In this document: positions 4,903-5,187 of the stretch, in pieces | Position numbering within the stretch: the first letter of the stretch is position 1 | Layout: every line of letters begins with the position of its first letter | Assembly: GCF_937999985.1 (NCBI RefSeq) | Contig: NZ_CALLDG010000035.1 | Coordinates: 1-5,187, forward strand | Origin: an uncultured Corynebacterium sp. | Lineage (GTDB): Bacteria > Actinomycetota > Actinomycetes > Mycobacteriales > Mycobacteriaceae | DNA length: 5,187 nucleotides | Reading direction: 5' to 3' | Notes under the pieces: generated by a model | The model's input: the letters and a program-made list of their open reading frames with translations, nothing else | Told to the model about the DNA's origin: nothing | Database searches by the model: none | Program-made: the position numbers and the translations under genes

Positions 4903-5187
4903 ATGAGCTCTCGCCGCCCTTTCACTAATCGCCGCCGCGTTCTGGCCGCCGTTGTGGCCCTGCTGGCAGTAATCGCTCTGGTCATCTGGGCCGTTCTGGG
5001 TTTTTCTGGTGAGGACGCCCCCTCGGCCTCCAACACCACCAACTCCAGCGAGGGCTCGTCCAACTCCGCCACCTCGAGCTCCGCGAAGCCCAGCGAGAAG
5101 AAGCCGAAGAAGGACGGCAAGCGGGAGGACGAGGATGACCCCTCGGTGGTTTCGGGGCCGGTCCAAGGAACCGGGTCTTTCAACATG
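4903..5187 (+). CDS. N-terminal part of a membrane-anchored, Ser/Lys-rich protein (runs off the window)
   Basis: The reading frame is open from ATG 4903 to the last base, giving the first 95 residues with no stop. No other in-frame start lies between this ATG and the MFS start. Residues 1-12 are basic (SSRRPFTNRRR), 13-34 form one strongly hydrophobic segment, 39-64 are Ser/Thr/Asn-rich, and 65-79 are highly charged (KKPKKDGKREDEDD). The visible sequence ends in SGPVQGTGSFNM, probably where an extracellular domain begins. This is the layout of a signal-anchored or secreted envelope protein with a flexible wall-spanning linker. NRRRVL before the hydrophobic stretch resembles a twin-arginine signal, but the long hydrophobic core and lack of an obvious cleavage site favour an uncleaved anchor. 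There is no Shine-Dalgarno sequence, which agrees with leaderless translation. The family is not recognised; the domain lies outside the window. Confidence 0.75.
   Translation, partial: MSSRRPFTNRRRVLAAVVALLAVIALVIWAVLGFSGEDAPSASNTTNSSEGSSNSATSSSAKPSEKKPKKDGKREDEDDPSVVSGPVQGTGSFNM

Overview
The window looks like a stretch of chromosome from a high-GC actinobacterium, most likely a Corynebacterium or close relative. The evidence is the strong G/C bias at third codon positions, several GTG starts, a bioB gene followed directly by a small gene of the mycobacterial Rv1590/BsaP type, and a DUF2029/GT87 polytopic mannosyltransferase-like protein of the kind used by mycolic-acid bacteria. No mobile element, rRNA, tRNA or CRISPR array was seen.

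Layout: 1-192 is a non-coding leader with a candidate promoter, a candidate BioQ-type operator, short repeats and a strong ribosome binding site. bioB (biotin synthase) occupies 193-1257 and bsaP (biotin synthase auxiliary protein) 1265-1552, only 7 bp apart. A 122-bp repeat-rich spacer follows. A SRPBCC-fold protein (1675-2244) and a multi-pass GT87-like membrane protein (2260-3573) form a tight same-strand pair 15 bp apart. An MFS transporter (3570-4859, minus strand) converges on the membrane protein so closely that their stop codons overlap. A 43-bp divergent spacer separates the transporter from a membrane-anchored, Ser/Lys-rich protein (4903 to the window end) that is cut off.

How the genes work together: bioB and bsaP form a functional unit for the last step of biotin synthesis, dethiobiotin to biotin. 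The BioB here keeps the radical-SAM cysteines and three of the four ligands of the E. coli-type sulfur-donating [2Fe-2S] cluster, but has alanine where E. coli has Cys128. That fits the published idea that the sulfur-donor cluster decides whether a BioB needs BsaP, and it is the most interesting biology in the window. The SRPBCC/GT87 pair may be an envelope-related module, but its substrate cannot be read from sequence. The MFS transporter and the terminal anchored protein share a very small divergent promoter region. A secondary theme is short in-frame duplications, found in bioB, bsaP, the SRPBCC gene and the MFS linker, together with a 9-bp tandem repeat between genes.
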